64,000 nucleotides of DNA from Sapria himalayana. Taxonomy: Eukaryota > Streptophyta > Magnoliopsida > Malpighiales > Rafflesiaceae. The stretch covers positions 285,808 to 349,807 of the forward strand of contig JAREIK010001461.1 of the NCBI GenBank assembly GCA_029783825.1, written 5' to 3'. Positions 62,241 through 64,000 of the stretch are shown here, one piece after another. The number at the start of each line of letters is the position of its first letter. Position 1 is the stretch's first letter. A program made the position numbers and the translations under genes. Under the pieces are notes generated by a model. The model worked only from the letters and a program-made list of their open reading frames with translations. It was not told where the DNA came from and searched no databases.

Positions 62241-62700
62241 ATTTCAAAACTATTTTCAGAATTTTATTTATTTTAAATTATTTTAATTAAATAATTTAAT
62301 ATTTTTATATTAAATTCAATAAAAATAGAAACTATAAATGATAATTTATAATTAACACAAACTAAAATCATTTAATAACATATTCTAATACAATATTTTA
62401 CATAATTAAAACAAAAAAATAATAAAATTTTATTACATCTTATTCGTCAATGTATCTACCGACAGTGCATAAAGTATAATCTATCCATTCATTGACGTTG
62501 CTTTCTCTCCCTCTACTCCTTCATTCACCATTTTTTTGTTGTGACAAAGCTGTCAGAGTCACTACACATCATGTCTAGTGAAAAATCCCATCACTTATAC
62601 AAGCTTTGTATGGGGAATAATACGGTACCATATCTGTAAAAAATTTAAACAACTCAATCAAATCAAAATAAAAAAATTATGTTTTGATAAATATATAATA
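62241..62700 (-). other. 3' non-coding part of CACTA F
   Basis: AT-rich, then a GC-moderate stretch at 62450-62620 that aligns with inverted 33420-33620 of B. No gene. The 66-codon plus-strand frame starting 62578 is chance. Confidence 0.6.
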
Positions 62701-62739
62701 CTACAATATATATGTAAATATATACAAGCATTTCACTCG

Positions 62740-62888
62740 TACATATATTACTATAGTATATGTACATACAAACTATAGTATAATGTGTACATATATACTG
62801 AGTACAAATATACTCAGTATATTTGTACATAAAATACGGTAGTATTATACGTACGTATATACTAAGTATATACGTAGGTATATATCAT
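62740..62888. repeat. Palindromic TACGTA array of F, left part
   Basis: GTATATACTAAGTATATACG-type units, the counterpart of 33000-33290 in B. Interrupted at about 62888 by the GC-rich block. Confidence 0.8.
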
Positions 62889-63171
62889 ATTTGTTGCTAT
62901 TGTTGTTGCTGCTACTACTGCCATTGCCCCTACCACTCCATCCACTGCTCCCGCTACCGCTACCACTCGCTGCCTCTGCCGTCGCTGCCACTATCATCGT
63001 TGTTACCACTGCTACCGCCACTGTCGCCGCTACTACCACTGTTGTAGCTCTTACCCTTGCTGCTGCCACTATTGTTACCACTGCTTGTGTTGCTGCTACC
63101 ACTGTCGTTGCTACCGGTGCTACCTCTGCTACCGTCGCTACTGCCGCTACCACAACTACCAGCACCACCAT
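62889..63171. repeat. GC-rich trinucleotide tract (GTT/GCT/ACC)
   Basis: About 280 bp of imperfect GCTACC, GTTGCT and ACCACT triplets, strongly GC-richer than its surroundings. All six frames are partly open and translate to Leu/Pro, Ala/Thr/Val or Ser/Gly runs, so none can be taken as a gene. It lies inside element F's palindromic array and is absent from B. Confidence 0.8.
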
Positions 63172-63609
63172 TAATAATAAAAAATATGGCGGGTAATGAT
63201 GCTCGACTGATATACTTGAGATTGAGCGAATTTTTGAGGAGGTGGCAAGCTGCTTTTCCCAAAATAGGAACTGATATTCCTCCTGGACCAGAATTACACG
63301 ACAACATGAGCATCATCATCAACATCATTCTAAGACCTAGTACAATTAGAACGAATTATTGTAGAATCTAGAGCAACAAAACTTATTTACTCATACGTTT
63401 GCTTTATACCATGTGATAATTACATATCATTATAATTACAAAGATTTTTAAGACCAACCTCTATGTGTTTGGCTGGATTGGACCAAAATTATAATCCCAA
63501 AGCTTTAGGAAAAGTATAATATCCATTGCTTTTATTACCTATATCAGTGAGCAATGCACGATGATGACCATACCAGCCCGAGTAATTATACATTCAAAAG
63601 TGTTTCTGT
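63172..63609 (+). other. Inserted segment of F with a short exon-like frame
   Basis: Following the trinucleotide tract, the plus strand reads MAGNDARLIYLRLSEFLRRW, QAAFPKIGTDIPPGPELHDN from 63186 to about 63305. The frame closes at 63371. The composition looks like a protein exon and not a repeat, but I do not recognise the family. It has no counterpart in B, so it may be a captured host fragment together with the tract. Confidence 0.3.
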
Positions 63610-64000
63610 GTGTAAATAGGTGTGTACATATGACAATATATACATGTCTACAAATAAATATATGCACCCACTTATGTATATACTCGGTATATACATACAT
63701 ATATACTACAGCATAAAAGTACATATATACCGAGCATATACGAATGTATATACTACAGCATAAACATAAGTGTATATCAAGTATATACATACGTATATAC
63801 TACAGTATATATGTATGTATATACTAAGTATATACATACAAATATACTCAGTATATAAGAACATATATACTTTGTATATACGTACTTATATACTCTGTAT
63901 ATACGTAGATATATACTCAGTATATATGTACATTTAAACGAAGTATATATTTATGTATATACTGCAGTATTATATGTACATATATATAATCACATAGCCT
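63610..64000. repeat. Palindromic TACGTA array of F, right part
   Basis: Continuation of the GTATATACTCAGTATATACG units to the window end, including TATACTACAGTATATATG variants. Confidence 0.85.

Larger units (their letters stand above)
61761..64000 (-). mobile_element. CACTA element F, relative of B, runs off the window
   Basis: Starts CACTACAAGAAAAATCCCAT, with the same subterminal sequence as the inverted right end of B for several hundred bases (GGGATATA, TTAGCGAGGGAA, GCTAAATTAGCAAGATAAA). The match continues through TCTAGTGAAAAATCCC and AGCTTTGTATGGGG (62575-62620; B inverted near 33425-33490) and into the palindromic TACGTA array. The 3' end is therefore at 61761 and the genes would lie beyond the window on the minus strand. 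F carries an extra block of about 700 bp in its array. Confidence 0.85.

Noticed and set aside
62845..63328. Ala/Thr/Val-rich, Leu/Pro-rich and Ser/Gly-rich frames on both strands
   Set aside because: All frames of the GC-rich trinucleotide tract are partly open. None can be preferred.

Overview
This is a nuclear segment of a flowering-plant genome. It is AT-rich and has no prokaryotic gene organisation. It holds GT/AG-split fragments of plant genes and is full of plant DNA transposons, above all CACTA (En/Spm) elements with CACTACAAGAAAA-type ends. The species cannot be told from the sequence. I see no intact protein-coding gene: everything recognisable is a transposon remnant, a gene fragment or a pseudogene. 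I see no tRNA, rRNA or CRISPR.

Layout. 1-5800: AT-rich DNA with a three-exon fragment of an LRR receptor-like kinase. 5820-7923: 3' part of CACTA element A, carrying a non-autonomous hAT-like insertion. 7924-16205: two GATA/GACA tetranucleotide arrays, 5.4 kb reading GATA and 2.6 kb reading TCTA, in opposite orientation around a 250-bp CACTA end. 16206-18163: low-coding DNA with a probable reversed copia LTR. 18164-34045: a CACTA element (B) of about 15.9 kb with both ends and a CAA target duplication. B holds a 50-bp subterminal repeat array, an ARF GTPase retropseudogene, a PIF/Harbinger-like insertion filled with inverted repeats, a degenerate TNP2 transposase, a degenerate Transposase_24 (TNPA-side) gene and a fresh 588-bp tandem duplication. 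34046-37600: a SPOC-domain gene fragment and AT-rich repeats. 37600-38209: 3' end of another CACTA (C). 38210-49498: an 11.3-kb GATA array with higher-order structure. 49499-51290: 3' part of CACTA D, inverted relative to A. 51291-58055: AT-rich DNA, two copia LTR/primer-binding-site remnants, a GC-rich hAT-like piece and a five-exon fragment of an ARM-repeat gene (ARIA/ABAP1 type). 58056-61760: CACTA E of a different family, interrupted at 61760/61761 by CACTA F, a relative of B that runs off the window.

How it fits together. The window is a nested transposon graveyard. The most unusual signal is the GATA arrays, about 19 kb or 30 percent of the window. They begin within a few bases of CACTA 3' termini at all four junctions seen, and they carry a higher-order repeat. 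I did not find a new gene system. The GATA-CACTA association, the shared accessory ORF of A and D, and the inverted-repeat-filled Harbinger element are the best candidates for something undescribed.
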